Shown: in pieces, positions 38,970 through 48,755 of the stretch | Layout of the letters: each line of letters opens with the position of its first letter | How positions within the stretch are numbered: the stretch's first letter is position 1 | NCBI RefSeq assembly: GCF_025370255.1 | Contig: NZ_JAMTCD010000003.1 | Span: 172,093 to 236,092 of the forward strand | DNA length: 64,000 nt | DNA from: Shewanella holmiensis | GTDB taxonomy: Bacteria > Pseudomonadota > Gammaproteobacteria > Enterobacterales > Shewanellaceae | Direction: 5' to 3' | Position numbers and translations under genes: made by a program | Notes under the pieces: model-generated | Databases searched by the model: none | What the model was told of the DNA's origin: nothing | Seen by the model: only the letters and a program-made list of their open reading frames with translations

Positions 38970-40217
38970 CTAGTTTAAACCTAATGCATACCTGAGCACT
39001 TTTTGCTTAAGGGGACTGTCAAGATTGGCTAACTTTAATGCACTATTACGCAGTAATTTTAGTGGCAGTAAATCATTGCTAAAACCGGCATAAAACATGT
39101 CCATTGCGCTCATCATCAATTGATTATCTGCATATCGTGAATGTTGGTAACGCTGCAATACCGCATCATTCCACCATACCTCACCATTACCGATTGCGCT
39201 GGCGATGTGAGTAATCAATGCATCAACATCTTTAAAACCAATGTTCACTCCTTGTCCTGCTAAAGGATTAATGGTGTGAGCCGCATCGCCCAGTATCACT
39301 AAGTTAGCTTGATAATATTGTTGTGCATGGCGACGAGTTAAACCAAAACTGCCCTTGGCTTGTACGCTAAAATTTGGATCTAATCTTTTGGGGAAATGCG
39401 CTTTAATTTGTTCTGCTAATTGTAAATCACTCAGTTGCATCAATTGTTTAATTTTTGCCGCTGAGTCATACCAAACTAAAGACGCATGGTTACCCGGAAG
39501 GGGTAATAAGCTACGTGGACCTTGCGGGGTAAATTGCTGCCAGGTAACTGATTGCTGTGGCGATTGCGTCTCAATATTAATCAGCATGGCTGATTGAGCA
39601 TAATCCCATCCAGTAATACCAATACCAGCCCATTGTCTGACTTGCGAATTGGCGCCATCCGCTCCGACAAGTAACAATGCACCTAACCTTGTGCCGTCAT
39701 CAAGTAGCACTTCAATGGCATGACGATGATCATTTGACGCCTGTACTCGGGTAAATTGAGTTACCTTAGCGGGGCAAAATAAGGTGACATTCTTTAACGC
39801 TTCAATTTGCTTCAACAAACATAATTGAATTAAGCGATTCTCAAAAAAATAACCCAAAAGTGGCTCGCCCACCTGCTCAGCTGTAAACTGAGTCATGCAC
39901 CCTTCCATCTCCCAGGTTTCCAGACCAGTATAAGGAACATGGCGAAGTGTTAGCAGTTCATCCATAACCCCTAGGCGTGCTAATAATTGCGCCGATGCAA
40001 CACTAATAGCGGAAACTCGTACATCTAGAGGTTGCGCTGCGTCAAAAGCTTGTGGCTGCCTTGATTCAATCACAGCCACTGACAATCCTAATTGCCCTAA
40101 ACCTACCGCAACGGCTGCACCGACCATACCGCCGCCATTGATCACAACATCAAAGTGATGAACAGAAGTATTCGTGTCAGAGCTATCTTTGACGGATGAA
40201 GATTGGGTATGCGGCAT
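38970..40217 (-). CDS. ubiF: ubiquinone biosynthesis FAD hydroxylase (UbiF type)
   Basis: Flavin monooxygenase of aerobic ubiquinone synthesis; UbiF adds the C6 hydroxyl to the 2-octaprenyl-3-methyl-6-methoxybenzoquinol ring. It has the FAD motif VVINGGGMVGAAVAVGLGQ, DVRVSAIS, LETWEMEG, the GD motif VILGDAAHTINPLAGQGVNIG and QQFTPQGPRSLLPLPG, closest to UbiF rather than UbiH/UbiI. The ATG at 40217 follows AAGGAAG; the upstream extension to 40313 is unlike the family. It lies next to miaB (divergent), as in E. coli. Confidence 0.85.
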   Translation of the reverse strand: MPHTQSSSVKDSSDTNTSVHHFDVVINGGGMVGAAVAVGLGQLGLSVAVIESRQPQAFDAAQPLDVRVSAISVASAQLLARLGVMDELLTLRHVPYTGLETWEMEGCMTQFTAEQVGEPLLGYFFENRLIQLCLLKQIEALKNVTLFCPAKVTQFTRVQASNDHRHAIEVLLDDGTRLGALLLVGADGANSQVRQWAGIGITGWDYAQSAMLINIETQSPQQSVTWQQFTPQGPRSLLPLPGNHASLVWYDSAAKIKQLMQLSDLQLAEQIKAHFPKRLDPNFSVQAKGSFGLTRRHAQQYYQANLVILGDAAHTINPLAGQGVNIGFKDVDALITHIASAIGNGEVWWNDAVLQRYQHSRYADNQLMMSAMDMFYAGFSNDLLPLKLLRNSALKLANLDSPLKQKVLRYALGLN

Positions 40218-40501
40218 AACACTTCCTTGAATAAAAAACTTCAGCCAAATATGCTCACTCGCAAAATTGACTAAATTGTGAACAAATATTGCTATTACGG
40301 GGTTTAGCCACACTTGGTTACAAAGGTGACATATTTAACACGTACTTTAGGCATAAGATTAATCGGTCTCACTTCTACGAGCACTCAAAATGCTCAAAGT
40401 AGATAACCCATGTTCCACGTTCAATCGGCCAATGATGGCTAAATTAATGCGCGATAGCTTACAAACCTTAGTTTACAAGCGATGCGCTAAGCGAGGAAGT
40501 T

Positions 40502-40888
40502 ATGAAACGTTATCAAAATAGAATCAATCGATTTTCAACCACTCTAAACATATGCGTTATCGCAACAGGCATGATGTTAGCAAGCACAGCCATTGCCGAC
40601 ACTAACACCACCTCAACCACACAATCGGCAACGAGTCCGAACATTGAAATCATTACGGTAACCTATCGGAATGCGTTCGATTATGCCTTATATCAACAAA
40701 CCACGGAAATGCTGGCAAACTTTAATCGCGATCTTGAGCAGAAAATTGTATTCGAAGCGCGTAACCAGTCACAGGATATGGCATCTGAATTTGGGGTGTT
40801 TACCGTGCAAACTGCACCTAAATTAATCCTATCTCAAGATGCGATTAACTCATTAGCAAAAGTAAGGGTATTATCTCAGCCAGACTAA
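40502..40888 (+). CDS. small exported hypothetical protein
   Basis: The predicted precursor is 128 residues with a signal peptide (cut after about STAIA, residue 32). The mature part (about 96 residues) starts with a Thr/Ser-rich stretch, then IEIITVTYRNAFDYALYQQT and a helical segment. I recognise no domain. A GAGGAAG site precedes the ATG. It lies between divergent ubiF and miaB, 89 bp before miaB in the same direction. Probably periplasmic; function unknown. Confidence 0.65.
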   Translation: MKRYQNRINRFSTTLNICVIATGMMLASTAIADTNTTSTTQSATSPNIEIITVTYRNAFDYALYQQTTEMLANFNRDLEQKIVFEARNQSQDMASEFGVFTVQTAPKLILSQDAINSLAKVRVLSQPD

Positions 40889-40979
40889 TATTAGCGAAAC
40901 TCGTACAAAGGCTAGCCACAGGGGCTGACAACAGGTAAAATATCGCGCTATTTTTACTATAGGTTACCGGCGAGCAGTG

Positions 40980-42404
40980 ATGAGTAAAAAACTTCATATT
41001 AAAACCTGGGGCTGTCAAATGAATGAGTATGACTCTTCAAAGATGGCTGATTTATTAGACGAATACCAAGGCTATACCTTAACCGAGGATGCCAGTGAAG
41101 CAGACGTATTGCTGCTAAACACTTGTTCTATTCGCGAAAAAGCGCAGGAGAAGGTTTTCCATCAATTAGGCAGATGGAAAACCTTAAAAGACAAAAATCC
41201 CAATTTGATTATTGGTGTGGGTGGCTGCGTAGCATCTCAAGAAGGTAAAGCCATTAAAGATCGCGCCCAATGCGTTGATATTATTTTTGGCCCACAAACC
41301 TTACACCGTCTTCCTGAGATGATAGATCAAATTCAACGTGGTGAAAAAGCGGTTATTGACATCAGTTTCCCTGAAATTGAAAAGTTTGACCGTTTGCCTG
41401 AGCCGCGAGCTGAAGGCCCTACGGCTTTCGTATCAATTATGGAAGGTTGCAGTAAGTATTGCTCATTCTGTGTGGTGCCATACACCCGCGGAGAAGAGGT
41501 CAGTCGTCCTGTCGATGATGTGATTCTTGAAGTGGCGCAACTTGCAGAGCAAGGGGTACGTGAAGTCAACCTATTGGGCCAAAACGTTAACGCGTTCCGT
41601 GGCGCAACCCATGATGACCAAATTTGTACTTTTGCAGAACTGTTACGCTTAGTTGCCAGCATTGATGGCATTGACCGTATTCGTTTTACCACAAGTCACC
41701 CAATTGAGTTCACACAAGATATTATTGATGTATACGAAGATACACCTGAACTAGTCAGCTTTTTGCACTTACCTGTGCAATCAGGCTCTGACCGTATCTT
41801 GACCCAAATGAAACGTGGCCATATGGCGATTGAATACAAATCGATTATTCGACGTTTACGCAAAGCCCGTCCCGATATTCAAATCAGCTCTGACTTCATT
41901 ATTGGTTTCCCTGGCGAAACTCAGCAGGATTTTGAAGACACCATGAAGTTGATTGAAGATGTCAGTTTTGACCACAGCTTCAGCTTCATTTACAGCGCCC
42001 GTCCAGGCACACCTGCCGCTGACTTACCTGATGATGTATCAGAGGAAGAGAAAAAGCAGCGTTTAGCGATTTTGCAAGACCGTATAACCCAACAAGCAAT
42101 GCGCTATAGCCGTCAAATGTTAGGCTCGGTGCAACGGGTATTAGTTGAAGGCCCATCGGTTAAAAATCCAATGGAATTACGTGGTCGAACTGAAAACAAT
42201 CGCGTAGTTAACTTTGAAGCGCCGCATTCAAGCATCGGTGGTTTTGTGGATGTAGAAATTGTTGATGTGTATACCAACTCTTTACGCGGAGAATATATTC
42301 GCGGTGAAGCAGAAATGGATTTACGTCGTAGTTTACGTCCATCAGAGATCCTTGCAAAGCATAAGCAAGATGATGAATTAGGCGTGACACAATTTAAACC
42401 TTAA
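40980..42404 (+). CDS. miaB: tRNA-i6A37 methylthiotransferase MiaB
   Basis: Radical-SAM enzyme with two iron-sulfur clusters that adds a methylthio group to i6A37 of tRNAs reading UNN codons. The protein is 474 residues: N-terminal UPF0004 domain with three cysteines ([30 protein letters not shown]), radical-SAM motif [15 protein letters not shown], and a C-terminal TRAM domain. ATG at 40980 ([11 protein letters not shown]) was preferred to the GTG just before it. Confidence 0.95.
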   Translation: MSKKLHIKTWGCQMNEYDSSKMADLLDEYQGYTLTEDASEADVLLLNTCSIREKAQEKVFHQLGRWKTLKDKNPNLIIGVGGCVASQEGKAIKDRAQCVDIIFGPQTLHRLPEMIDQIQRGEKAVIDISFPEIEKFDRLPEPRAEGPTAFVSIMEGCSKYCSFCVVPYTRGEEVSRPVDDVILEVAQLAEQGVREVNLLGQNVNAFRGATHDDQICTFAELLRLVASIDGIDRIRFTTSHPIEFTQDIIDVYEDTPELVSFLHLPVQSGSDRILTQMKRGHMAIEYKSIIRRLRKARPDIQISSDFIIGFPGETQQDFEDTMKLIEDVSFDHSFSFIYSARPGTPAADLPDDVSEEEKKQRLAILQDRITQQAMRYSRQMLGSVQRVLVEGPSVKNPMELRGRTENNRVVNFEAPHSSIGGFVDVEIVDVYTNSLRGEYIRGEAEMDLRRSLRPSEILAKHKQDDELGVTQFKP

Positions 42405-42430
42405 GCATGGTTTAAGCGTATTGAAATACT

Positions 42431-42463
42431 ATAAAAGGTGGCTGGTCCACCTTTTATTTTTTT
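42431..42463 (+). terminator. terminator between miaB and ybeZ
   Basis: ATAAAAGGTGG / CCACCTTTTAT with loop CTGGT and a long T run. ybeZ therefore needs readthrough or its own promoter in the 88 bp that remain. Confidence 0.8.
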
Positions 42464-42550
42464 ACGTATCAATAGCGGGTGCTAGAAAAAAGCTGAGTAC
42501 CTACGTACACTGTTTTTAATTACAGAAAATAACTGTTATCGGAGCCTTAT

Positions 42551-43621
42551 TTGTCCACTAAAGTGACCACCATGAACTTGTATCTTGAACCCTCAGATAC
42601 ACGCCGCTTAGTTTCACTTTGCGGCCCATTTGACGACAATATTAAACAGATAGAACGTCGTTTAGGTGTCGAAATTATTCATAAAAATAATCATTTCACC
42701 ATCGTAGGCTTACCGCGTAATGCATTAAGTGCAAACAATTTACTTAAACAGCTATATATTGAAACCCAAACAGTAAAAGGCAGTACCCCTGATTTAGAAC
42801 CTGACATGGTGCATTTAGCCATTCAAGAAGCCATCGCCCTTGAAGCTGATGACGGTATGGATGACTCAGGCATTAATATCAAAACCAAGCGCGGAGTCAT
42901 TAAACCTCGCACCCCAAATCAAAGCGTGTATATGCATAACATTACTCGCCATGATATTAGTTTTGGTATCGGCCCTGCTGGTACAGGTAAAACCTATTTA
43001 GCGGTAGCTGCAGCGGTCGATGCTTATGAGCGCCAAGAAGTTCGCCGAATTTTACTCACCCGCCCAGCGGTTGAAGCAGGTGAAAAATTAGGTTTTTTAC
43101 CGGGTGATTTGAGTCAGAAAGTCGACCCCTATTTACGCCCTCTTTATGACGCTTTATTTGAAATGATGGGTTTTGAAAAAGTTGAAAAATTGATTGAGCG
43201 CAGCGTAATTGAAGTCGCGCCATTAGCTTACATGCGTGGTCGAACATTAAATGATGCATTTATTATTTTAGATGAAAGCCAAAATACTACAGTAGAACAA
43301 ATGAAAATGTTCTTAACCCGTATCGGCTTTAATTCCCGAGCGGTGATTACCGGTGACATTACTCAAACCGACTTACCACGCGGTCAAAAATCAGGCTTAC
43401 GTCATGCTATTGAAGTGTTGAGCGAAGTGCCTGAAATCAGCTTTAACTTTTTCATGTCACAAGACGTCGTCCGCCATCCAGTAGTGGCACGCATTGTTGA
43501 AGCTTACGAAGCGTTTGAGCAAAAAGAGCAAATTGAAAAAGCGGCAAAAGAGAAAGCGTACCAAGAACGTGAGCAAAAACGCCAACTCGCAGCCCAAGAT
43601 AATTCGAGCCACCCCAAATGA
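42551..43621 (+). CDS. ybeZ: PhoH-like ATPase YbeZ
   Basis: The protein is 356 residues: an N-terminal KH-like RNA-binding region, then a PhoH ATPase with Walker [14 protein letters not shown] and Walker [12 protein letters not shown]. It partners the endoribonuclease YbeY in rRNA maturation. The start is TTG at 42551 with GGAG upstream. The stop overlaps the ybeY start by 4 nt (ATGA), showing translational coupling. The C-terminus is a charged helix rich in Lys, Glu and Gln. Confidence 0.93.
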   Translation: MSTKVTTMNLYLEPSDTRRLVSLCGPFDDNIKQIERRLGVEIIHKNNHFTIVGLPRNALSANNLLKQLYIETQTVKGSTPDLEPDMVHLAIQEAIALEADDGMDDSGINIKTKRGVIKPRTPNQSVYMHNITRHDISFGIGPAGTGKTYLAVAAAVDAYERQEVRRILLTRPAVEAGEKLGFLPGDLSQKVDPYLRPLYDALFEMMGFEKVEKLIERSVIEVAPLAYMRGRTLNDAFIILDESQNTTVEQMKMFLTRIGFNSRAVITGDITQTDLPRGQKSGLRHAIEVLSEVPEISFNFFMSQDVVRHPVVARIVEAYEAFEQKEQIEKAAKEKAYQEREQKRQLAAQDNSSHPK

Positions 43622-44082
43622 GTATGATGCATTTAGATTTAGATCTGCAAATTGCAGTAGACGCTAACAACTTGCCCACTAAAGCCCAGTTCGAATCATG
43701 GGTGCGAGAAGCTGTTGGCCAAACAATGCCTGAGGTTGAACTAACTATTCGATTAGTCGAATCAAGCGAAAGCCAGCAACTAAATCATACTTACCGAGGT
43801 AAAGACAAACCAACAAATGTGTTGTCTTTTCCTTTTGAAGCCCCCGCTGAAATCGATCTGCCACTATTGGGTGATTTAATCATCTGTGTAGATGTAGTAG
43901 AAAAAGAAGCGCAGGAACAGAATAAATCGTTAGAAGCCCACTGGGCGCACATGGTAATACATGGTTGCTTGCATTTGCTGGGCTATGACCATATTATCGA
44001 CGAAGAAGCAGAGGAAATGGAATCTTTAGAGACCCAACTCCTTGAACATTTAGGTTTTTCAGACCCCTATAAGGAAGCATAA
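43618..44082 (+). CDS. ybeY: rRNA maturation endoribonuclease YbeY
   Basis: Single-strand endoribonuclease for 16S rRNA 3' maturation and ribosome quality control. The protein is 154 residues with the zinc motif [11 protein letters not shown] and [16 protein letters not shown] upstream. Overlaps ybeZ. Part of the miaB-ybeZ-ybeY-ybeX-lnt order conserved in gammaproteobacteria. Confidence 0.95.
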   Translation: MSMMHLDLDLQIAVDANNLPTKAQFESWVREAVGQTMPEVELTIRLVESSESQQLNHTYRGKDKPTNVLSFPFEAPAEIDLPLLGDLIICVDVVEKEAQEQNKSLEAHWAHMVIHGCLHLLGYDHIIDEEAEEMESLETQLLEHLGFSDPYKEA

Positions 44083-44140
44083 ATAGATAGATTTCCAGGC
44101 GATGGCCAAAGCCCGTCCAGTTAACTATTTAGGAACTATT

Positions 44141-45019
44141 ATGAGTGACGATATCCCCCCGAGTACAAACGCCTATAAGAAAAGTTGGTTCGATAAATTT
44201 AATCAACTATTCCAGGGCGAACCTCAAAATCGCGAAGACCTAGTGGACGTGATTTCAGGCGCAGAACAACGCGACTTGATCACCGAAGATACCCGCGAAA
44301 TGATCAAAGGTGTGTTAGAGGTCTCTGACCTTCGCGTGCGCGACATTATGATCCCACGCTCACAAATTGTTACTCTCCAAATCGACTGCTCAGTCGATGA
44401 GCTGTTAGAAACAGTTATCAGCTCAGCTCACTCTCGTTTCCCTGTGGTCAATGAAGACAAAGATCATATTGAAGGTATTTTGCTAGCAAAAGACCTACTA
44501 AAATATGGTTTTAAAAATTCAGATGTCCCTTTCACGCTATCTCAAGTTATCCGCCCTGCAGTGGTTGTGCCTGAAAGTAAGCGTGTCGATGTGTTATTAA
44601 AAGAGTTCCGTTCACAACGTTATCATATGGCGATCGTCGTTGATGAATACGGCGGTGTATCAGGCCTTGTCACCATCGAAGATATTCTTGAAGAAATCGT
44701 TGGCGAAATTGAAGACGAATTTGATCACAGTTCAGTGGAAGACACTGAAGTGAAAAAAATTAGCAACACCGTCTATATTGTCAAAGCGCTAACTGAAATA
44801 GATGATTTTAATGAAGCATGCGGTACACACTTCAGCGATGAAGAATTTGATACCGTCGGTGGTTTAGTGTCGCACGCATTTGGTCATTTACCCGAACGTA
44901 ACGAAACCATCATGATCGATAATATTGAGTTTAAGGTAACGAATGCAGATACGCGTCGTTTGATCCAATTAAGAGTCAAATTGCCCGACCCTGACAATCT
45001 AAATAACTCTGACGATTAA
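44141..45019 (+). CDS. ybeX: CorC/HlyC family CBS-domain protein YbeX
   Basis: The protein is 292 residues, the E. coli YbeX (CorC) length. Two CBS domains (about 70-190) with VRDIMIPRSQ, SRFPVVNEDKDHIEGILLAKD, and a CorC_HlyC transporter-associated domain at the C-terminus (FGTHFSDEE-like, here CGTHFSDEEFDT). Implicated in magnesium/cobalt resistance and, with YbeY/YbeZ, ribosome maturation. ATG at 44141 follows AGGA and matches the E. coli N-terminus; the upstream ATG at 44102 was rejected. Confidence 0.92.
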   Translation: MSDDIPPSTNAYKKSWFDKFNQLFQGEPQNREDLVDVISGAEQRDLITEDTREMIKGVLEVSDLRVRDIMIPRSQIVTLQIDCSVDELLETVISSAHSRFPVVNEDKDHIEGILLAKDLLKYGFKNSDVPFTLSQVIRPAVVVPESKRVDVLLKEFRSQRYHMAIVVDEYGGVSGLVTIEDILEEIVGEIEDEFDHSSVEDTEVKKISNTVYIVKALTEIDDFNEACGTHFSDEEFDTVGGLVSHAFGHLPERNETIMIDNIEFKVTNADTRRLIQLRVKLPDPDNLNNSDD

Positions 45020-45048
45020 TCGATAAACATATAAAAATGTCATCAATG

Positions 45049-45081
45049 AAGCAGCTTTAATGATAATTAAGCTGCTTTTTT
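45049..45081 (+). terminator. terminator after ybeX
   Basis: AAGCAGCTT / AAGCTGCTT with an AT-rich loop, followed by a T run. Confidence 0.75.
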
Positions 45082-45202
45082 ATTACGATCTCATTTAAAA
45101 TCGGCCTACTTTGTCATTTAGCCAAAGCAAATTTGACATATTCTAAAATCAAGCATCCTCTATCACGAGGACGGTTAAACCACGCGATAAATAAGGCAAG
45201 TT

Positions 45203-46786
45203 GTGCTGAATAAATTATTACCTCATTCTCAATCTAACTTAATCAGTCTAATCTGTGCATTTGCCGCAGGTGCAAGTACTTCACTGTCATTTGCGCCCTA
45301 TGGTTTATGGCTGTTTATGCCTATCGCACTCACATTTGCGTTATGGCAAAGTCAGCAACTCATAGGCAAGCATGCGTTTCGTTACTGGCTTAGTTTCGGC
45401 TTTGGCACCTTCGCCGTTGGGATCAGTTGGGTGCACGTTAGCATGGCCACGTTTGGCGGGCTGCCCTTAGCTGTATCATTAGCACTAATGGCGATTTTGT
45501 CCCTGTATTTAGCACTTTATCCCGCATTAGCGGGTTACTTACTCAATAAAATTATTCCTCCTCAATCGGCTTCCGCCAACTATGGGGTGTTAGCGTTTAA
45601 ATATTTAGGTCTCTTTCCTGCATTATGGATACTCACAGAGTGGCTACGCGGCTGGGTGTTAACCGGTTTCCCATGGCTGTGGGTGGGTTACAGTCAAACC
45701 AATGGTCCATTGAGCGAATTAGCCAGTATCATTGGGGCACTTGGACTCAGTTTTGTGCTAGCAATCATTGCTGGCGCGGTAATGCTCACAACACAAAAGC
45801 GCATATTGCCTGTTGTAGCTGTGTTATCAGTTGTGATAATTGCTACGTTCATCACCCCATATATTAATCCCGTAGCGCCAACAGGAAAATCGGTGAAAGT
45901 AGCATTAGTACAAGGTAATATTGCCCAAAGCATGAAGTGGGAACCCGATGCGTTATGGCCAACCATGCTCAAGTTTATGGATTTAACCCGCAATCATTTT
46001 GACGAAAAATCGAGTGTCGATATTGTTATTTGGCCAGAGGCGGCTATCCCCGCACCCGAAGCGATGGTTGAAGACTTTTTATTTAATGCTAACCAGGTAG
46101 CTAATTTAAACAACACAGCGATCATTACAGGCATTATTAGCCGAGAAGAGCACAACTTTTATAACTCTTTAATCGTCTTAGGTAATCATCACAGTAAGCA
46201 ACAACCTAGCGCTGACTATCAAATTAACGGAGATAATGAATTCAGAAAACACCACTTGTTACCTATTGGTGAGTTCGTCCCTTTAGCCGATTTACTAAGA
46301 CCATTAGCGCCTTTTTTTAATCTGCCTATGAGCTCTTTTCAACGCGGTGATTTTATTCAACCGAATTTATCTGCAGTAGGCTATAAAGTGTCTCCGGCAA
46401 TTTGTTATGAAATCGTTTTTCCAGAACAAGTCAGAGACAATACCCAAGCCGATACGGACCTATTATTAACTGTCTCTAATGATGCCTGGTTTGGTAGCTC
46501 AAACGGTCCTTTGCAACATATGGAAATTGCCCAAATGCGTGCAATTGAAATGGGTAAACCTTTATTGCGTGCCACCAACAATGGCGTAACGGCTATTGTT
46601 GATCCCTATGGCAACATCATTGACAGCTTGCCACAATTCGAAACGGCTGTATTAGTCAGTGACGTCGCACTTTATCAAGGCGAAACTTGGTTTAAACGCA
46701 TTGGACAGTTACCCTTATTAATTCTATGCTCAATGTTAATCTTCATTGCTATATCATTAGGATACAGAGGTCGTCGTGCCGTTTAA
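45203..46786 (+). CDS. lnt: apolipoprotein N-acyltransferase
   Basis: Inner membrane enzyme adding the third acyl chain to lipoproteins. The protein is 527 residues with about six N-terminal membrane segments and a periplasmic nitrilase-like domain. The catalytic triad lies in WPEAAIPAPE (Glu), RKHHLLPIGEF (Lys) and SPAICYEIVFPE (Cys). GTG start at 45203. It overlaps the following pilin-like gene by 11 bp. Confidence 0.94.
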   Translation: MLNKLLPHSQSNLISLICAFAAGASTSLSFAPYGLWLFMPIALTFALWQSQQLIGKHAFRYWLSFGFGTFAVGISWVHVSMATFGGLPLAVSLALMAILSLYLALYPALAGYLLNKIIPPQSASANYGVLAFKYLGLFPALWILTEWLRGWVLTGFPWLWVGYSQTNGPLSELASIIGALGLSFVLAIIAGAVMLTTQKRILPVVAVLSVVIIATFITPYINPVAPTGKSVKVALVQGNIAQSMKWEPDALWPTMLKFMDLTRNHFDEKSSVDIVIWPEAAIPAPEAMVEDFLFNANQVANLNNTAIITGIISREEHNFYNSLIVLGNHHSKQQPSADYQINGDNEFRKHHLLPIGEFVPLADLLRPLAPFFNLPMSSFQRGDFIQPNLSAVGYKVSPAICYEIVFPEQVRDNTQADTDLLLTVSNDAWFGSSNGPLQHMEIAQMRAIEMGKPLLRATNNGVTAIVDPYGNIIDSLPQFETAVLVSDVALYQGETWFKRIGQLPLLILCSMLIFIAISLGYRGRRAV

Positions 46787-47297
46787 CCTTAATTTACCCA
46801 CTCGCTTAAGCCACCATAATCAACGAGGATTTACCTTAATCGAGTTGGTTGTTGTCATCATTATCTTAGGCATTTTAGCGGTTGTCGCAGCACCTAAGTT
46901 TTTAAATTTAAGCACTGATGCACGCATTAGTACTTTGTCAGGACTATCGGCATCGGTAAAAACAGCCAACTCATTGGTGTATGCAAAATCACAAATGCCG
47001 AGCCTGCAAGTGCAACCCGTTGCTGGACGCGAAGATTTAATCGATATCGATTTAGAAGGTGATGGTGTTTTTGAAACCCGTTTGAAATGGGGCTATTTAG
47101 ATAATACTGACATTGAAAAATGGATAGATCTTGATGACAGCTTCACTGTTCAATATCAAGGTATTGCAGATACTTATATCGGTTACGACCAAGATGAAAA
47201 TGGCCAAGTCACCAATGACAATTGCTACTTTCACTATACACAAGCGGCCAATGCCACTACCCCACCGGATTATGCCATTGTCAGCAGCGGCTGTTAA
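46776..47297 (+). CDS. type IV pilin-like protein (prepilin), orphan
   Basis: The protein is 173 residues from a GTG at 46776. A 17-residue basic leader ends in RGFTLIELVVV (prepilin peptidase site), followed by a hydrophobic helix ending AAPKFLNL. Two cysteines near the end (NDNCYF, SSGC) could form the C-terminal disulfide loop. There is an EF-hand-like Asp-rich stretch (DQDENGQVTND). The start lies inside lnt, so it is translated from the lnt transcript. Related in its N-terminus to the gene at 2362-2901. Confidence 0.8.
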   Translation: MPFNLNLPTRLSHHNQRGFTLIELVVVIIILGILAVVAAPKFLNLSTDARISTLSGLSASVKTANSLVYAKSQMPSLQVQPVAGREDLIDIDLEGDGVFETRLKWGYLDNTDIEKWIDLDDSFTVQYQGIADTYIGYDQDENGQVTNDNCYFHYTQAANATTPPDYAIVSSGC

Positions 47298-47798
47298 AAA
47301 GGCGGTTGCCACAAAACAGTCTTACATTAACGGCCCGCTCCATAAGGTGAGTCATTTAAGCCCATGAGCTGATATCAGCATAGCGACTTTGTGGCGTAGG
47401 CATAAACTTTGCTCGTCAATCGCCAATCGTTACTCAAGACTCAAGACTCAAGCTTGTGGATGTAATCTTAACTCTGGTTAAGAAAGTTGCTAATTCAGTC
47501 GTAATCATCAAATTTATATTTTACCGCTTCAGCCGCAGACCTTTAGTGATAGCAAGGCGAATTTACACGTCAATAGCGCGTCTATGACTATTAAATTCAA
47601 CATGATTAGCGCTGCAAATGCGGTTTAATATGCATTTTTTATTTCAAGCTGACGTGACCTAAAGCAACATCTACCAGCTTACCCAAAACTGACTCAACTT
47701 GATTTCTGCTTTAAATATTTTTGCACAAAAATGAACCGCCCAATCGTTTGCTGCGTAATGAAAGAGAACAAACACGCCATGATATTTGGGAGTTAAAA
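47298..47798. other. 500-bp intergenic stretch with a short tandem repeat
   Basis: No gene found. ACTCAAG is repeated three times in a row at 47434-47454. No terminator is evident after the pilin-like gene. Confidence 0.45.
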
Positions 47799-48089
47799 AT
47801 GCAACTATCGGAAATAAAGCAAGCCATCGAAGTCCAGCCATTACATCCGACTATCATCAGCTATGCTGATTCAAATCATTACTTATTGGGTGTAAAAGAT
47901 GATAATGGCAACTTTCGCAGTGCCCGCAGTAAAGATGGCAAACTATTGAGTCTGAACTCCATAAAGCAAGCAGAAGAATTACTGAAGTTACAAGGTATTC
48001 GTTACGCCATCATCGAAATGCAAACCGCCTACGATGAAATGATTGGCAATAGCAGCAACAGCCATTGCCACTATCGCGTTAATTTTTAG
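47799..48089 (+). CDS. DUF6482 family protein
   Basis: The protein is 96 residues, soluble, with the family's NHYLLGVKDDNGNF, central LLSLNSIKQAEELLKLQGI and C-terminal AYDEMIGN motif. No function is known. The frame is open to a TTG at 47721, but ATG at 47799 has a GGGAG ribosome binding site 6 nt before it and is chosen. It is convergent with ybeL. Confidence 0.65.
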   Translation: MQLSEIKQAIEVQPLHPTIISYADSNHYLLGVKDDNGNFRSARSKDGKLLSLNSIKQAEELLKLQGIRYAIIEMQTAYDEMIGNSSNSHCHYRVNF

Positions 48090-48116
48090 CTCTTTGCTAT
48101 TAAGGTGACAATGGCT

Positions 48117-48617
48117 CTAAGGTGACAATGGCTCACGTGAAAATGTGTCACTGTCACATTGCGGGCAGTCAGGTATCACCCCTGGGAAATCAATTTGCAT
48201 TTGATGTCCACAATTATCACAGGTCAACATACCCTGATTGATAATTTCGCCAGATTTATAACAACCATGGTGCTTAAAATCCTGCTGCAACTCGTGCCAC
48301 TGCACCTGACTTCTGTCAGTGATCTCACTTAACCATTGCCATAAGGTGTTTTCTAAGGCGATAGCTGTAGGACTAAAACTAATATCGTCTGCAGTTTGCT
48401 CTTTTAAATAGCTTGCGATGTCACGCTTTAAAAATTCTTCTACTAAAGCTAACTCTTGCTCATTAGCCTGTGATTTGAGCTGTAAATAGTTTTTTCCTTG
48501 GATGATAGACTTAAACAAACTTTTAGCAGTCAATGAGTTATCTTGCTCAAATTGCTGTTTAACTTGTTCAATTAATGCCTGATATAAGGCTAATAATGCT
48601 GAACTTCTTCCACTCAT
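48117..48617 (-). CDS. ybeL: YbeL-type zinc-ribbon protein
   Basis: The protein is 166 residues. The C-terminal zinc ribbon has two CxxC pairs (LTCDNCGHQ and PDCPQCDSD), and the preceding WHELQQDFKHHGCYKSGEI stretch matches E. coli YbeL. The N-terminal half is helical. The ATG at 48617 is 8 nt after AAGGAG. It sits beside leuS in opposite direction, as in E. coli. Function unknown. Confidence 0.85.
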   Translation of the reverse strand: MSGRSSALLALYQALIEQVKQQFEQDNSLTAKSLFKSIIQGKNYLQLKSQANEQELALVEEFLKRDIASYLKEQTADDISFSPTAIALENTLWQWLSEITDRSQVQWHELQQDFKHHGCYKSGEIINQGMLTCDNCGHQMQIDFPGVIPDCPQCDSDTFSREPLSP

Positions 48618-48755
48618 ATTCAATACTCCTTAAGACGAACCTTTTTAAAGCATCACTTCTAGTTTATTCTATGCAGTTATTCATCACGCGAATGCGCGTT
48701 AGATCAAACAATACGTGCAAATCCAACAATGGGCGGCATGGCCGGAAATAGATTG

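Noticed and set aside
47434..47454. CRISPR-like repetition (ACTCAAG three times)
   Set aside because: Seven-base units with no spacers; simple tandem repeat only.
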